Assembly (NCBI RefSeq): GCF_000803315.1
Contig: NZ_JRMH01000001.1
Coordinates: 1,488,001 to 1,552,000, forward strand
From: Pectobacterium actinidiae
GTDB taxonomy: Bacteria; Pseudomonadota; Gammaproteobacteria; Enterobacterales; Enterobacteriaceae
DNA length: 64,000 nucleotides
Direction: 5' to 3'
Each line of letters begins with the position of its first letter. Positions within the stretch are counted from its first letter, which is position 1. A program made the translations under genes and the position numbers. Below the pieces are notes generated by a model, which saw nothing but the letters and a program-made list of their open reading frames with translations, was not told the origin of the DNA and searched no databases. Of this stretch, positions 1 to 9,051 are shown piece after piece.

Positions 1-1277
1 ATGAAGGCTTCCACCGGCATACCGGGACGAATGTCCAGCCCGGCGAGTTGCTGCTTACCTTGTTCATCGACGTGAATACGTAAGGCGTAATAAGGTTTTC
101 CCGTCTGTTGCTCGACTAACTGATCGGCGCCGATGAGTGCGACGACGCCGGAAATACGCGGCGTGGTGCTTTGATTGAACGCAGAAAACAGCAGCTCGAC
201 GGGGAGCCCGTCGCTGACTCTGTCTACCAGTTCGATAGGCAGCTGTGCGTCAATCAGTAGCGGTTGCCCATCAGGAACAATTTCCATCAGCATCTGCCCG
301 CTATTGACCACGCCGCCTTCGGTGTGCAACGCCAACCCAACGACCGTGCCGCTAGCGGGGGCGCGAATGTGCGTGTGCTGGAGTTCATACTCTGCCGTTT
401 TCAACCGTTGGGTGAGATCCTGAATGGAACGTTGGGTATCGGCGAGCTGGGTTCGCACCTCTTTCTGGTATTCGTTCTGGCGCTGCTGGATCTTTTGTTC
501 CAGTTCGACGACCTGCTGCTGGAGCTGTACCTGATTATTGCGTTCCTGTGCCATCGCGCCCGCCAACTGGGCGGCCTGCCGCTCGACGTCCAGCAGGCGA
601 TTACGGGCGATGTAGCCTTCCTGCGCCAGCGGACGCAGCCCGCGTAGCTGCTCGCTGATAATCTGGAATTGCGTCTGGCTGCTGGCAAGCAGCGCTTGTG
701 AACCCTGCGACTGCGCTTTTGCCCCGATGATGGCAGCCTGCATCGCTGCGCGTTCCTGTTGCAGCGCCGCGCGACGGCTGATGAAAAGCTGCTGCTGGGC
801 GATCTGAATTTGTTGCGTGACGGTGCTGTGTTGCTCTGTGGGAGCAGGGAAAACGATCGTACTGAGATCGTCGCGTTCCGCCAGCAGACGTGCTTCGCCC
901 GCGTGCGCTTCCTGAAGCTGCGTGACGAGATTATCGCGTTGCGCCTGAGCGGGCGTTTGGTCCAGCGTGGCAAGGATTTGCCCAGCCTGCACGTGGTCGC
1001 CATCCCGTACGGTGAGCGAGGCGATGCGTCCGCTACTGACGGGCTGCACGGTTTTGCGGTTATCCGCAACGACGACCCGGCCGGATAAGGCGACGCCTTT
1101 ATCCAGCGGTGCCATGCCGGCCCAGAGTAGCAGGCCACCAAAGCCTACCAGAACCAGCCAGAGGCCGTACTTCAAATAGCGTCCGGCGTCGGTGTGTAAC
1201 GGCATCGTCGCGATATTATCCGCCACCTGAGGGAGGGGCGTTGTCGGCTGTGATGTGACTTCGCGTAACGCGGACAT
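1..1277 (-). CDS. hasE: HasE, membrane fusion protein of the HasA type I secretion system (partial)
   Basis: HlyD-family periplasmic adaptor that links the HasD ATPase to a TolC-type outer-membrane channel for hemophore export. Read on the minus strand from an ATG at 1277, the frame stays open to the window edge (about 425 codons; the C-terminus lies outside). The N-terminus is cytoplasmic. It is followed by one membrane segment (KYGLWLVLVGFGGLLLWAG) and the lipoyl-like half-motif VQPVSSGRIASLTVRDGD. Near the window edge it reads LDIRPGMPVEAF, a classic HlyD/PrtE/HasE C-terminal motif. A long coiled-coil hairpin rich in Gln, Arg and Glu lies between. It is 64 bp downstream of hasD and last in the has transcript. 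The other open frames across this stretch are shadows. Confidence 0.93.
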   Translation of the reverse strand, partial: MSALREVTSQPTTPLPQVADNIATMPLHTDAGRYLKYGLWLVLVGFGGLLLWAGMAPLDKGVALSGRVVVADNRKTVQPVSSGRIASLTVRDGDHVQAGQILATLDQTPAQAQRDNLVTQLQEAHAGEARLLAERDDLSTIVFPAPTEQHSTVTQQIQIAQQQLFISRRAALQQERAAMQAAIIGAKAQSQGSQALLASSQTQFQIISEQLRGLRPLAQEGYIARNRLLDVERQAAQLAGAMAQERNNQVQLQQQVVELEQKIQQRQNEYQKEVRTQLADTQRSIQDLTQRLKTAEYELQHTHIRAPASGTVVGLALHTEGGVVNSGQMLMEIVPDGQPLLIDAQLPIELVDRVSDGLPVELLFSAFNQSTTPRISGVVALIGADQLVEQQTGKPYYALRIHVDEQGKQQLAGLDIRPGMPVEAF

Positions 1278-1341
1278 GGTTATCCTCTTCTTTCCGTGAT
1301 GCTGTTCTGACGGCAGGCGTTTGCTATCAATGGGCTGAATT

Positions 1342-3189
1342 TCATTTATCCGGTACGGCGCGGCGAGACGCCGGTGCGCTGTACACCATACTTAGCCCGG
1401 CTGAACTCGGTTCCTTTGGGATAAAGGCATTTGCGGCGTCGGCTGTCTTAACTGGCGCAGATTTCGCGCTGGGTGATGTGGCGATAGGCGTCTTGGCGGG
1501 CTTGGCACGCTGTAGCTCTTTCAGTACCTGCTCTGTTGCACCGAAATACTGGATTTGTCCGGCGCGCAGGACTAATAGCTTATTGGCGCAGGAAAGTAGG
1601 GCGGGTTTATGCGTGATCAGCACCTGCGTGCTTTGGGCTTCCTGTTGGGCGGCAATCGCGGCCAGTAAGGCTTTCTCACCGTCGTCATCCAGGCTGGCAT
1701 TGGGTTCATCCATCACAATCAGGCGCGGCTGGTTATAAATGGCTCTGGCGAGCGCGACACGCTGTTTTTGACCACCGGACAGCCCGGCACCACCTTCACC
1801 CAGCTGTGTATCGTAGCCCTGCGGCAGTCGCAGAATCATTTCGTGTACGCCTGCCGTGACGGCGGCAGCAACGATCTTTTCTGCATCCGGCTGAGTGAAG
1901 CGGGCGATGTTTTCGGCAATCGTCCCGCTGAAAAGCTGAACATCCTGCGGCAGATAGCCGACGAAGCGGCCCAGGTCGGCTTTGTCCCACTGGTGCATGT
2001 CTGCCCCGTCCAGCCTGACTTTGCCACCGAGGGTGGGCATGGCGGCAACCAGCAGACGGGCAAGGGTCGATTTACCTGAGCCCGAAGGCCCTAACACGCC
2101 AAGTACATCGCCGGGAGCCAGTTCAAACGTGATATTGGCGAGTATGGGCGTTCGCGTGTTGGGGGCGTTGGCACTGAGCTGTTCCACCTGAAGCTTACCT
2201 TCTGGTGCGGGCAGCGCCATGCCAGCGGGACGCGCGGGGTGATTATCGAGTAAGAGATTGACACGCTGCCAGGCGAGGCGCGCCTGCATCCACTGCTTCC
2301 AGACGCCAATGATTTGATCGATCGGGCTGAGTACGCGACCCACCAGAATGGAGCCCGCAATCATCATGCCGGGCGTGATATCGCCCTTGACGGCCAGCAG
2401 TGCACCCAGCCCCAGCATCAGCGACTGAAGCGCCAGTCGGGTGCTTTTCGTCAGTGAAGTAATGTTGGCGCTCTTTTCACTGGCAACGTTCTGATAATAG
2501 AGAAAAGATTTGTGCTGCGTCAGCCAGCGTTCGCGCATGGCAGGCAGCATGCCCATGGCTTCGATGGCATCGGCGTTGCGCAGGTTAGCGTTGGCCTGTT
2601 GCGTCGCCTGAACGGTGTTTTGTGCGGCTAAGGCCAAGGGCTCGCGCGTGAGTTTTTGATTCAGCCAAGCCAGCACTATCAGGATGATCGCCCCCGCCAG
2701 CGCCATCACGCCTAGCCAGGGATGAAGTAAGAAGATCACCAGCAGATAGACCGGAAACCACGGCGCATCAAAGAAGGCGAACAGCGCGTTTCCGGTAGCG
2801 AACTGGCGTAGAGCGGTCAGATCGTTTAAGGCTTGTCCGGCTCCCGCCGTTCCATTCTTGAGATTGCTTTCAAACGCCGCATTGTAGATACGCTGGTTCA
2901 GTCGCATATCCATCTGCGTACCGAGGCGGATCACCACGGCACTGCGTATCCACTCCAGTAATCCCATCAATAAAAACAGCCCCAGCATAATGAGCGTTAG
3001 CATCGCCAACGTCATGGTGCTGCTGGAAGGCAGCACACGGTCATAAACCTGAAGCATATAAATGGCTGGAGCCAGCATCAGCAGGTTGATGACAGCGCTG
3101 AACAGGCCAATTCCCCAAAATCCCTGACGATAGGCAGCCAGCGCGTCAATAATCTCACGGCCTGATGAAGCCGGATGGGATGCGGGCAT
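1342..3189 (-). CDS. hasD: HasD, ABC ATPase/permease of the HasA type I secretion system
   Basis: Inner-membrane ABC exporter (615 aa) that recognises the C-terminal signal of HasA and drives its one-step secretion with HasE and TolC. The N-terminal half carries membrane helices (for example [20 protein letters not shown] and [20 protein letters not shown]). The C-terminal half is an ATPase with Walker [10 protein letters not shown], signature LSGGQKQR and Walker B LIVMDEP. It has no peptidase domain, as expected for the PrtD/HasD branch. The Pro/Ala/Lys-rich tail after about residue 570 is extra. The ATG at 3189 has an AAGGA site. It is separated from hasA by a 255-bp gap with a strong hairpin, which may set a low HasD/HasE to HasA ratio. 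Confidence 0.95.
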   Translation of the reverse strand: MPASHPASSGREIIDALAAYRQGFWGIGLFSAVINLLMLAPAIYMLQVYDRVLPSSSTMTLAMLTLIMLGLFLLMGLLEWIRSAVVIRLGTQMDMRLNQRIYNAAFESNLKNGTAGAGQALNDLTALRQFATGNALFAFFDAPWFPVYLLVIFLLHPWLGVMALAGAIILIVLAWLNQKLTREPLALAAQNTVQATQQANANLRNADAIEAMGMLPAMRERWLTQHKSFLYYQNVASEKSANITSLTKSTRLALQSLMLGLGALLAVKGDITPGMMIAGSILVGRVLSPIDQIIGVWKQWMQARLAWQRVNLLLDNHPARPAGMALPAPEGKLQVEQLSANAPNTRTPILANITFELAPGDVLGVLGPSGSGKSTLARLLVAAMPTLGGKVRLDGADMHQWDKADLGRFVGYLPQDVQLFSGTIAENIARFTQPDAEKIVAAAVTAGVHEMILRLPQGYDTQLGEGGAGLSGGQKQRVALARAIYNQPRLIVMDEPNASLDDDGEKALLAAIAAQQEAQSTQVLITHKPALLSCANKLLVLRAGQIQYFGATEQVLKELQRAKPAKTPIATSPSAKSAPVKTADAANAFIPKEPSSAGLSMVYSAPASRRAVPDK

Positions 3190-3410
3190 GGGATGTTCCT
3201 TCTTTAATAATTGCCATCGTTCTCACCATGGTGTGCCCACAAGGTGGAAGAGGGGAGGCGGTTAGCCGTACCGCTATTGACGCGGTTTGCCAACGGTTAT
3301 TACACTTACTGGACCGCCGCGGTGCCGTGCCCGCCATATTTCACGCTGCATCCGTGCAACGCGAAATATCGAGGGTATAAACTCTCTCCGTACCGCGACG
3401 GTGTTCACTC

Positions 3411-3442
3411 AAACGGCTAAAAGCGTCATCTTTTAGCCGTTT
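3411..3442 (-). terminator. Hairpin downstream of hasA (attenuating terminator candidate)
   Basis: A perfect 13-bp inverted repeat (AAACGGCTAAAAG / CTTTTAGCCGTTT, 6-nt loop) begins 3 bp after the hasA stop. On the transcribed strand the hairpin ends in only three Ts, so partial read-through into hasDE or 3'-end protection of hasA RNA is more likely than full termination. The rest of 3190-3444 has no gene; a weaker 7-bp stem lies at 3336-3369. Confidence 0.7.
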
Positions 3443-3444
3443 TC

Positions 3445-4032
3445 TTATGCCGCCAGCAGATCGGCGGTTTCTGCGACACCCACAACGTCAACCACGGTAT
3501 CGGCAGAAAGCGCCGCATCAGCGGTCGCAGTGGCGAAGCTCAGGCTATCCAGGCTGGCGTTAATATCGATGCCCGCATTGCTCAGCGCATCCAGCAGCGG
3601 CTGAACTTGTCCGCTCATCAGGCCGTAGACAACCTGATGCACCACGCCTTCACGGCCGCTATCCACGATGCTGGAGAGATCCAGGCCGCTAAAGGTGACT
3701 TGAGGTTCTTGAATGGCGTATTCGGTGCTGGTGCCTCCGCTTAGACCGTCGCCGAAGGTCAGTGAATCCAGTTGGCCATACAGAACGTGGTTAGAGAATT
3801 GATAGGTCAGGTTACCTTCGGCAACGAAGGCAGAGGTGGCGTTATTCGGGCTGACCAGAGAGTATTGTGTCCCGTTATTCCAAGAGGTGCCACCGTAGAA
3901 ACCTCCCGAGTTGCTGTCGGTGACGTTGCCGTTAGTGTGGTTAGCATCGCCGAACAAAGAGGACCACTCGGTCAGATACTGGGAGATAGAATAACTGGAA
4001 AACTCGGTGTCATACTGAATACTTAAACTCAT
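3445..4032 (-). CDS. hasA: HasA, secreted heme-binding hemophore
   Basis: Extracellular hemophore (195 aa) that takes heme from host proteins and hands it to HasR. The protein matches Serratia HasA in key blocks: FGDANHTNGNVTD, NSGGFYGG, LYGQLDSLTFGDGLSGG and GVVHQVVYGLMSG. His32 falls at the position of one heme axial ligand. Tyr77 and His82 fit the Tyr75/His83 pair of the Serratia protein, with a shorter heme loop between them. The C-terminus DLLAA matches the HasA type of uncleaved C-terminal secretion signal, and there is no N-terminal signal peptide. It lies between hasR and hasD and is expected to be Fur- and heme-regulated with hasR. Confidence 0.97.
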   Translation of the reverse strand: MSLSIQYDTEFSSYSISQYLTEWSSLFGDANHTNGNVTDSNSGGFYGGTSWNNGTQYSLVSPNNATSAFVAEGNLTYQFSNHVLYGQLDSLTFGDGLSGGTSTEYAIQEPQVTFSGLDLSSIVDSGREGVVHQVVYGLMSGQVQPLLDALSNAGIDINASLDSLSFATATADAALSADTVVDVVGVAETADLLAA

Positions 4033-4065
4033 GTTTTATTCCTCATTAATACTCTATCTGATAAA

Positions 4066-4086
4066 CGGAGGCGTTTTATGCCTCCT
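4066..4086 (-). terminator. Hairpin in the hasR-hasA gap
   Basis: A short inverted repeat GGAGGC / GCCTCC with a 7-nt AT-rich loop lies 67 bp after the hasR stop and 34 bp before hasA. The T-run is weak (CCGTTTAT), so it may be an attenuator or RNA-processing stem. No separate hasA promoter or Fur box is obvious in the 120-bp gap. Confidence 0.35.
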
Positions 4087-4152
4087 CTGACAAACCGCGC
4101 ATCGTGATGATTCGCGGTTGATTCACACGCAGGCAGTCCCTGCGAAGAATGC

Positions 4153-6849
4153 TTAAAAGCGATATTCAACGCCGCCCTGGATGGTTCTTCCTCTCCCCAG
4201 CGTGTATGAAATCGAATCGCCATAGCTAACGAGGTAAGCGCGATTAGTGACGTTTTCTATCGCCCCGCTGACCTTTACATTATTCGTGATTTGATAGCTG
4301 GCGTAGAGATCGAGTAGGGTATATTTGGGCCAGTCGGCAACGTAGAAATTGCCGGTACCTCCCGTCTGATTCACCGCCGAGCGATCCTGATAGCCTCGGT
4401 TGTAGCGAATCACCGCGCCGGCATCTAATTTACGATCGAACGCTCTGGTGCCAATCGTGAGACTTCCCCGATCGCTCGGCATATACGAAGACGAGCTAAA
4501 AACGGTGCCGTAATTGCATTGCACGTAGTTGTTCACGTCATCATAGGGGGGGGCGTAATAATTATTTCTACCGCCTTCGCGTATGACGACGCCGCCAAGC
4601 CAGGCCGTGTTTGAGCAAAAGTCATTTTTGCCAATCATTCTGGTGTAAGTCAGATCGGCATAAAATCGACCTGTATCGTAATTCAATTGATATTCAATAC
4701 CGCGGAAACGGGTTTTTGCCAGATTATTGACATAGGCTGCGTTACCGGAACCTGCGCCAGTGTAGACACCGGGTTTAACTCGCCCGATTTCCATATTGAT
4801 GTAGTTGCTTATCTTGGTATCAAAATATGCCACCTTGGCAACCAGACGATCGGATTCTGTAAGCAGCTCGCTAGCCTTAATATTGAACCCCGTTTCCCAC
4901 GCAGTTGATCGTTCCGGCGCCAAATAAGGGTTGGGATATTGCGTTGATGAGGAGTGCGCGCTGCCAGTGGTCAACGTTTCTGTAATAGCGGGTGGGCGCC
5001 ATGATTTCCCATAATTACTGAACAACTCAAGCCACGTTATCCCTGGTTTAACGGCGATAGCGGCGGTGGGAGAAAGCTTTCCGGTTTCGCTATCCACCTT
5101 CCAGAGCTGAGTGTTTCTGACGACCGGGCAGAGTGTTAGGCGATTTGCCGTGCAGGGGTTATCGACCGTATACGGGAACTCGGTGATCTCCATTCCCGTG
5201 GTTCCGCGCAGGCGATAGCGGTCATAACGCAGGCCGCCTTCTAGCGTAAGGAAATCCTCATAGCCGTAGGTCAGGTTGGCAAACAGGCTAGCCAGAGAAC
5301 GATTACCACCCGGTGTGACGCCCGCCATGGATTCACGTGTGGACTCACTGCTGGACTTATCGTAGAAAACGTCAATGCCGTAGTTGGCGCTTAGCTCATG
5401 CTGAGCCGGTAAACTGAAACGTGAGATATTCTGTGCCTGCACGCCGTAAGTACGCATCCGGCTACGCGTCCAATAGCTATTATCGATGACGCTGGTACTG
5501 TAGGTATCTGATTTGTCGGTCGTATCCACATAATAAAGTTTGGCGCTAAAATCAAGCCAATCGCGATCGTCCGGGTTCAGGTGATAATCCAGCGCGCTGC
5601 TACGCGACATGACGTTGCTAAACCCGCTTTTTTTCCAACCCAGTTCGGGAAACGTGGTGTTCGTTAACATACTGGGATTGGGCGTGTCTGTCTGAGTCTG
5701 CAAATAACTGAACTGAATACGTTGGTTGGCGGGAAGATTCCAGCCTACTTTAGCCAGCCGGGAGCGCATCGTGTGGCCTGAGTCAGTCACTTTGCCATGT
5801 TTCAGCGAATCGCTGGCGCGAAGCGTGTTCTCATCGCTTCCCGATGCGGTGCGGATATCGCCGATTTTGCCTTTATTGCCCGGCCAGTAATCGCCCAGAT
5901 GACGCTCGCTGGCTCCGACTAAAATATCACCGCTTTCGTTACCGAGTGCGAGAATCCCGCTGCCGATAAAATGCGTCCCATTGTCGCCCGTGCTGGCGTG
6001 CAATTTTCCGCCCAGTTCTTTACCCGGCACCAGAAAATCACTGGCGCTGACGGTATTAAACGTGGCGATACCTCCGAACGCGCCTGCGCCGCCCATGCCG
6101 CTTGTGGCACCTTTCTCAATCGTGGCGTGAGAGAGCAGTTCTGAATCAATATACATTTGGCCGTTACGTTGCCCGTGACCGCTTTTCTGGAAGTTCTGCC
6201 GCATACCGTCAATGTTCATATTGACGCGGCCATAATCCTGTATGCCACGAATATTCACCGAGAGGGCGGGATCCTGCTGGCTGACGCTGGAGTAAACGCC
6301 AGCGGACTGTTCCAGCATATCAGCGGCGTGGCGGGAAGGGCGGTTATCCATCTGCTCGCGTGAAATGACGCTGATGGCACGCGGTTGGTCATAGATCCAG
6401 TCGCCCGGATTGGCGACGGTAAACGCGCGTACCGTCATCACGTCGTCTATTTTTGCTGTACCGACGTTGACTGAACGAGGGCGCAGGGTAATCACGCCAT
6501 TGCTGCCGATCTGAAAGTCGACCGGATTCGTGCCGATCATCCTGCGCAGCCCCTGCTCAGGGGGGAAGCGCCCTTGAAGTGCAGTAGCCTGCATATTTTC
6601 CAGTTTGACGTCGGCAAAAAACATCTGTAGTCCCGCCTGTTCGGCGAAACGTAGCAGCGCACTGCTCAACGGCTGCGGACTGATGGAAAAGGCGGTGCTC
6701 TGAGGTGCGGCTTCCTGAACGTTGACGGCCTGCGTTTCTGCTTGCGCATAGTGAAACGAACCAGGCAGCGACAGGGCGATGCCGACGGCAAGAGAAAGTG
6801 GATTACGTTGTAACAAGCGGCTGTTTTGCTGTTGTGTTTTTTTAAACAT
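4153..6849 (-). CDS. hasR: HasR, TonB-dependent outer-membrane hemophore/heme receptor
   Basis: Receptor (898 aa, the usual HasR length) that binds HasA, strips its heme and imports it with TonB energy. It has a signal peptide ending near residue 37 (FHYAQA). An STN signalling domain follows (about 52-120, starting FSISPQPLSSALLRFAEQAG), which couples heme-loaded HasA binding to the anti-sigma factor HasS. A plug domain from about 150 and a 22-strand barrel ending in GGVEYRF complete it. His632 in the loop just before PNPYLAPERS is a good candidate for the loop-7 heme ligand of Serratia HasR. Upstream are a Fur box and an ECF-type promoter shared with hasS. Confidence 0.97.
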   Translation of the reverse strand: MFKKTQQQNSRLLQRNPLSLAVGIALSLPGSFHYAQAETQAVNVQEAAPQSTAFSISPQPLSSALLRFAEQAGLQMFFADVKLENMQATALQGRFPPEQGLRRMIGTNPVDFQIGSNGVITLRPRSVNVGTAKIDDVMTVRAFTVANPGDWIYDQPRAISVISREQMDNRPSRHAADMLEQSAGVYSSVSQQDPALSVNIRGIQDYGRVNMNIDGMRQNFQKSGHGQRNGQMYIDSELLSHATIEKGATSGMGGAGAFGGIATFNTVSASDFLVPGKELGGKLHASTGDNGTHFIGSGILALGNESGDILVGASERHLGDYWPGNKGKIGDIRTASGSDENTLRASDSLKHGKVTDSGHTMRSRLAKVGWNLPANQRIQFSYLQTQTDTPNPSMLTNTTFPELGWKKSGFSNVMSRSSALDYHLNPDDRDWLDFSAKLYYVDTTDKSDTYSTSVIDNSYWTRSRMRTYGVQAQNISRFSLPAQHELSANYGIDVFYDKSSSESTRESMAGVTPGGNRSLASLFANLTYGYEDFLTLEGGLRYDRYRLRGTTGMEITEFPYTVDNPCTANRLTLCPVVRNTQLWKVDSETGKLSPTAAIAVKPGITWLELFSNYGKSWRPPAITETLTTGSAHSSSTQYPNPYLAPERSTAWETGFNIKASELLTESDRLVAKVAYFDTKISNYINMEIGRVKPGVYTGAGSGNAAYVNNLAKTRFRGIEYQLNYDTGRFYADLTYTRMIGKNDFCSNTAWLGGVVIREGGRNNYYAPPYDDVNNYVQCNYGTVFSSSSYMPSDRGSLTIGTRAFDRKLDAGAVIRYNRGYQDRSAVNQTGGTGNFYVADWPKYTLLDLYASYQITNNVKVSGAIENVTNRAYLVSYGDSISYTLGRGRTIQGGVEYRF

Positions 6850-6931
6850 TTTTTGCCTGGTCTGCCATCTGTTAAATCATCAATAAGCATTAATAAACAA
6901 AGGGATAATTCACCACATTATTCTTAATGAA

Positions 6932-6950
6932 AATGATAATAAAAATCATT
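6932..6950. promoter_or_regulatory. Fur box in the hasR promoter
   Basis: AATGATAATAAAAATCATT is a near-symmetrical Fur site with perfect 6-bp arms around a 7-nt centre. It covers the predicted start point of the ECF-type promoter at 6963-6987, where Fe-Fur would block hasR transcription. Confidence 0.8.
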
Positions 6951-6962
6951 ACCTAAATATGA

Positions 6963-6987
6963 AGACGGTTGAGATGACAGAACCCGT
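6963..6987 (-). promoter_or_regulatory. Putative HasI (ECF sigma) promoter of hasR
   Basis: On the transcribed strand ACGGGTT, 13 nt, CGTCT. Exactly the same blocks and spacing occur before hasS (8097-8121). ECF iron-starvation sigma factors typically recognise a CGT-containing -10. HasI is known in Serratia to transcribe hasR and hasS. The element predicts a leader of about 107 nt for hasR. Confidence 0.6.
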
Positions 6988-7057
6988 AAAAAATATTTAA
7001 ATTTTTTCTCCACAAAGTTGCGGCCTTGTGAACATAAAGGGAATTTATGCGTGATGA

Positions 7058-7085
7058 CCACTCCTGAACAGCATGGCAGGAGTGG
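7058..7085 (-). terminator. Hairpin downstream of hasS
   Basis: A 9-bp perfect stem (CCACTCCTG / CAGGAGTGG, 10-nt loop) 21 bp after the hasS stop. There is no U-tract, so rho-independent termination is uncertain; it does separate hasS from the hasR promoter. Confidence 0.45.
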
Positions 7086-7105
7086 ATTAGGCAGGGGAGA
7101 AAGGA

Positions 7106-8059
7106 TCAGTACAGAACCGTGATGCCGGGGAGTGAAACCGTTTTCGCGCCCAGTTCAGTGGCGATGGTTTGCAGCGCGCCATCCAGCTCGTTCAGTGAAA
7201 AAATGCCGCTGACCTGACGTTGGCGCAAGGCTGATGTAGGGATGACGATCGTCCCTGCGCGGTATTGATTGATACGTGCGATCACAATAGCCAACGGTTG
7301 TTGATCAAAAATTAGCAGGCCGCGTCGCCAGTCGCCGCGCTCGCGGCTATTCCAGCCGGGGAGGCGGGTCATCCCTTGTTCGGTATAGCGTGCCGCCTGT
7401 TGCTCATCAAGCCGCAGCGTTTGCCCGTTTGCCGTTACCTGAACACTGTGCTCCACCACGCCGACGGTCGTGGTCTGTGAGGTATTTTGCACGATGAACT
7501 GCGTGCCCAGCGCCTGTGTGGTGCCCGATGCGGCATCGACCAGGAAAGGCCGTTTTTCCTGTGTCGTTGTCGGTGCGACGGTGAACCAGGCCGAGCCTTG
7601 CAGCAGCGTGACTCGCCGTTCTTGTGACGTGTAGGCGAGTGAAATGGCGCTGCCCGCATCCATATCCACTTCACTGCCGTCCGGCAGCGTAACGTGTTTG
7701 ACCTGATGTACAGCATGATAATCCGAACGTAACATGAGGATACCGTCGGAAATCCACGTCGTGCCGAGACTGAAGCCCAGCAGCAATAAGGCGGCGATTT
7801 TCCACTGCGTCATGCGGTTGACGCGCCTGACGGGTAATGTGGCTAACGGCTGTGGTTGCAGTACCTGTTTTTGCTCGGTACTGAGCGACCCAAGCCCGTG
7901 CCAGAGCGTCCCTGCCTGTTCCAACGCGTGGTGATGGCGCGGATCCTGTTCCAGCCAGTGCTGGAATGTCAGTTCCTGTTCATCGTCCAGTGGCGCTTCG
8001 GCCAAACGGATGGCCCATCGTGCTGCCTGCTGTTGAATTTCAGGGGGATAATCGTTCAT
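7106..8059 (-). CDS. hasS: HasS, FecR-type anti-sigma factor for HasI
   Basis: Inner-membrane regulator (317 aa) that holds HasI inactive and relays the HasR/HasA-heme signal. The N-terminal cytoplasmic domain (about 1-80: QQAARWAIRLAEAPLDDEQ, FQHWLEQDPRHHHAL) is the FecR/PupR anti-sigma module. One membrane segment follows at about 95-115 (WKIAALLLLGFSLGTTW). The periplasmic FecR domain has the typical VTLPDGSEVDMDAGSAI block, and the C-terminus resembles a secretin/TonB-type domain. It sits directly downstream of hasI but has its own ECF-type promoter (8097-8121), consistent with autoregulation as in Serratia. Confidence 0.93.
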   Translation of the reverse strand: MNDYPPEIQQQAARWAIRLAEAPLDDEQELTFQHWLEQDPRHHHALEQAGTLWHGLGSLSTEQKQVLQPQPLATLPVRRVNRMTQWKIAALLLLGFSLGTTWISDGILMLRSDYHAVHQVKHVTLPDGSEVDMDAGSAISLAYTSQERRVTLLQGSAWFTVAPTTTQEKRPFLVDAASGTTQALGTQFIVQNTSQTTTVGVVEHSVQVTANGQTLRLDEQQAARYTEQGMTRLPGWNSRERGDWRRGLLIFDQQPLAIVIARINQYRAGTIVIPTSALRQRQVSGIFSLNELDGALQTIATELGAKTVSLPGITVLY

Positions 8060-8096
8060 GTTGTAGGCCTGGAGTGTGTAGGGTCTCTAAATAGGT

Positions 8097-8121
8097 AGAC
8101 GTCTGACGGCAATAAACCCGT
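8097..8121 (-). promoter_or_regulatory. Putative HasI (ECF sigma) promoter of hasS
   Basis: ACGGGTT-N13-CGTCT on the minus strand, identical in both blocks and in spacing to the hasR element. It lies 38-62 bp upstream of the hasS ATG in the 99-bp hasI-hasS gap, giving a leader of roughly 30 nt. No Fur box accompanies it here. Confidence 0.6.
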
Positions 8122-8158
8122 AAATAATTTGTGATTATTTTACGATGGGCGACGCGTT

Positions 8159-8668
8159 TCACGAAGAGCGGATCGTCATCATCGCGTTCAGCGTCATGGC
8201 AAGGTGTTTCTCAACGGTGCTGAGGGAGATAGCCAACTGCTGAGCAATTTGCGCCTGCGTCATGTGTTCAAACCGATGCAGATGAAATATCAGCTGTGTG
8301 CGCTCCGGCAGCGTTGCCAGTACCTTTGCCAGACGCTCCAGCTCCTGTTGGGCGATGGCCGTTTGATCGAGCTGGGGCGCGGCATCCGGCAGGAATTCCA
8401 GCGTTGCTTCCGCGTCGTCAACGGACGTCGCCATCTGCCAGCGCTGCTGGTGACGGACATGATCAAGCAGCAAATTATTTGCTGTCTTGTAGAGATACGC
8501 CTTCTTGTCGTCTACATCATCTTGCTGTTCCAGCCGTTGTGCCAACCGTAAAAAACTCTCTTGCACCAGATCTGCCGCTGCCTGAGGGTCGCGCAGTTTA
8601 TGATTGAGATAGCGTTCCAACCGTTCTGCATAGCGGTTGAACAGCATTCTGAGTTCAGACTCTGACAT
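8159..8668 (-). CDS. hasI: HasI, ECF-family iron-starvation sigma factor
   Basis: Sigma factor of 169 aa that directs transcription of the hemophore uptake genes when HasS is triggered. Region 2 is visible (about 10-75: YAERLERYLNHKLRDPQAAADLVQESF), as is region 4 (about 110-165: LPERTQLIFHLHRF, MTQAQIAQQLAISLSTVEKH), the helix-turn-helix for -35 recognition. It belongs to the FecI/HasI group. Its probable Fur box lies about 260 bp upstream because an ERIC element occupies much of the leader. The start has a poor ribosome site (GGGACG). Confidence 0.93.
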   Translation of the reverse strand: MSESELRMLFNRYAERLERYLNHKLRDPQAAADLVQESFLRLAQRLEQQDDVDDKKAYLYKTANNLLLDHVRHQQRWQMATSVDDAEATLEFLPDAAPQLDQTAIAQQELERLAKVLATLPERTQLIFHLHRFEHMTQAQIAQQLAISLSTVEKHLAMTLNAMMTIRSS

Positions 8669-8790
8669 GCCAACGTCCCGTCAGGTGACCTTCCCGCCGA
8701 CTCTGCGGCAACAGAATTCCTTTCCCTTGTCACGGTGCTATCCATAGCGATCCTGTCCGTTGATATCGACGGGGTAAGGCCCTGAATAAT

Positions 8791-8914
8791 ATACCCGTCA
8801 TACTTCAAGCTGCTTGTGCGTTGGCCGCGTTTAGTCACCCGAATCACTTACTTATGTAAGCTCATCGGGATTCCCTCTCTTGCCGCCTTCCTGCAACTCG
8901 AATTATTTAGGGTA
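8791..8914. repeat. ERIC (enterobacterial repetitive intergenic consensus) element
   Basis: A full-length ERIC of about 124 bp. It starts ATACCCGTCATACTTCAAG, holds the central palindrome with CACTTACTTATGTAAGCTC (the region targeted by classical ERIC primers), and ends CTCGAATTATTTAGGGTA. The arrangement matches the Yersinia/soft-rot version. It lies between hasI and its distal Fur box, so the hasI leader RNA should include it as a long stem-loop. Confidence 0.85.
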
Positions 8915-8927
8915 CAAATTTAATGTA

Positions 8928-8946
8928 ATTGATAATTATTATCACA
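8928..8946. promoter_or_regulatory. Fur box between hasI and the 56-residue ORF
   Basis: The core TGATAATTATTATCA (8930-8944) is a perfect 7-1-7 Fur palindrome, the best in the window. It is 105 bp upstream of the small gene at 9052 and about 260 bp upstream of hasI, so it could control both divergent transcripts. Confidence 0.85.
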
Positions 8947-9051
8947 TATGACGAAGCGGAAAGCAGAGTTAAATCTTCTTCAGATTGGCGGATTTTCGTC
9001 ATCGACTACACTTATCTTTGCTGGCTTATTATTTAATCGGGAGGTACAGAG

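Noticed and set aside
401..1141. Long minus-strand frame of 246 codons and plus-strand frames across 175-1179
   Set aside because: They shadow hasE, which is read from 1277 in another frame and shows HlyD-type motifs at both ends; the shadow translations are Arg/Ser-rich without known motifs.
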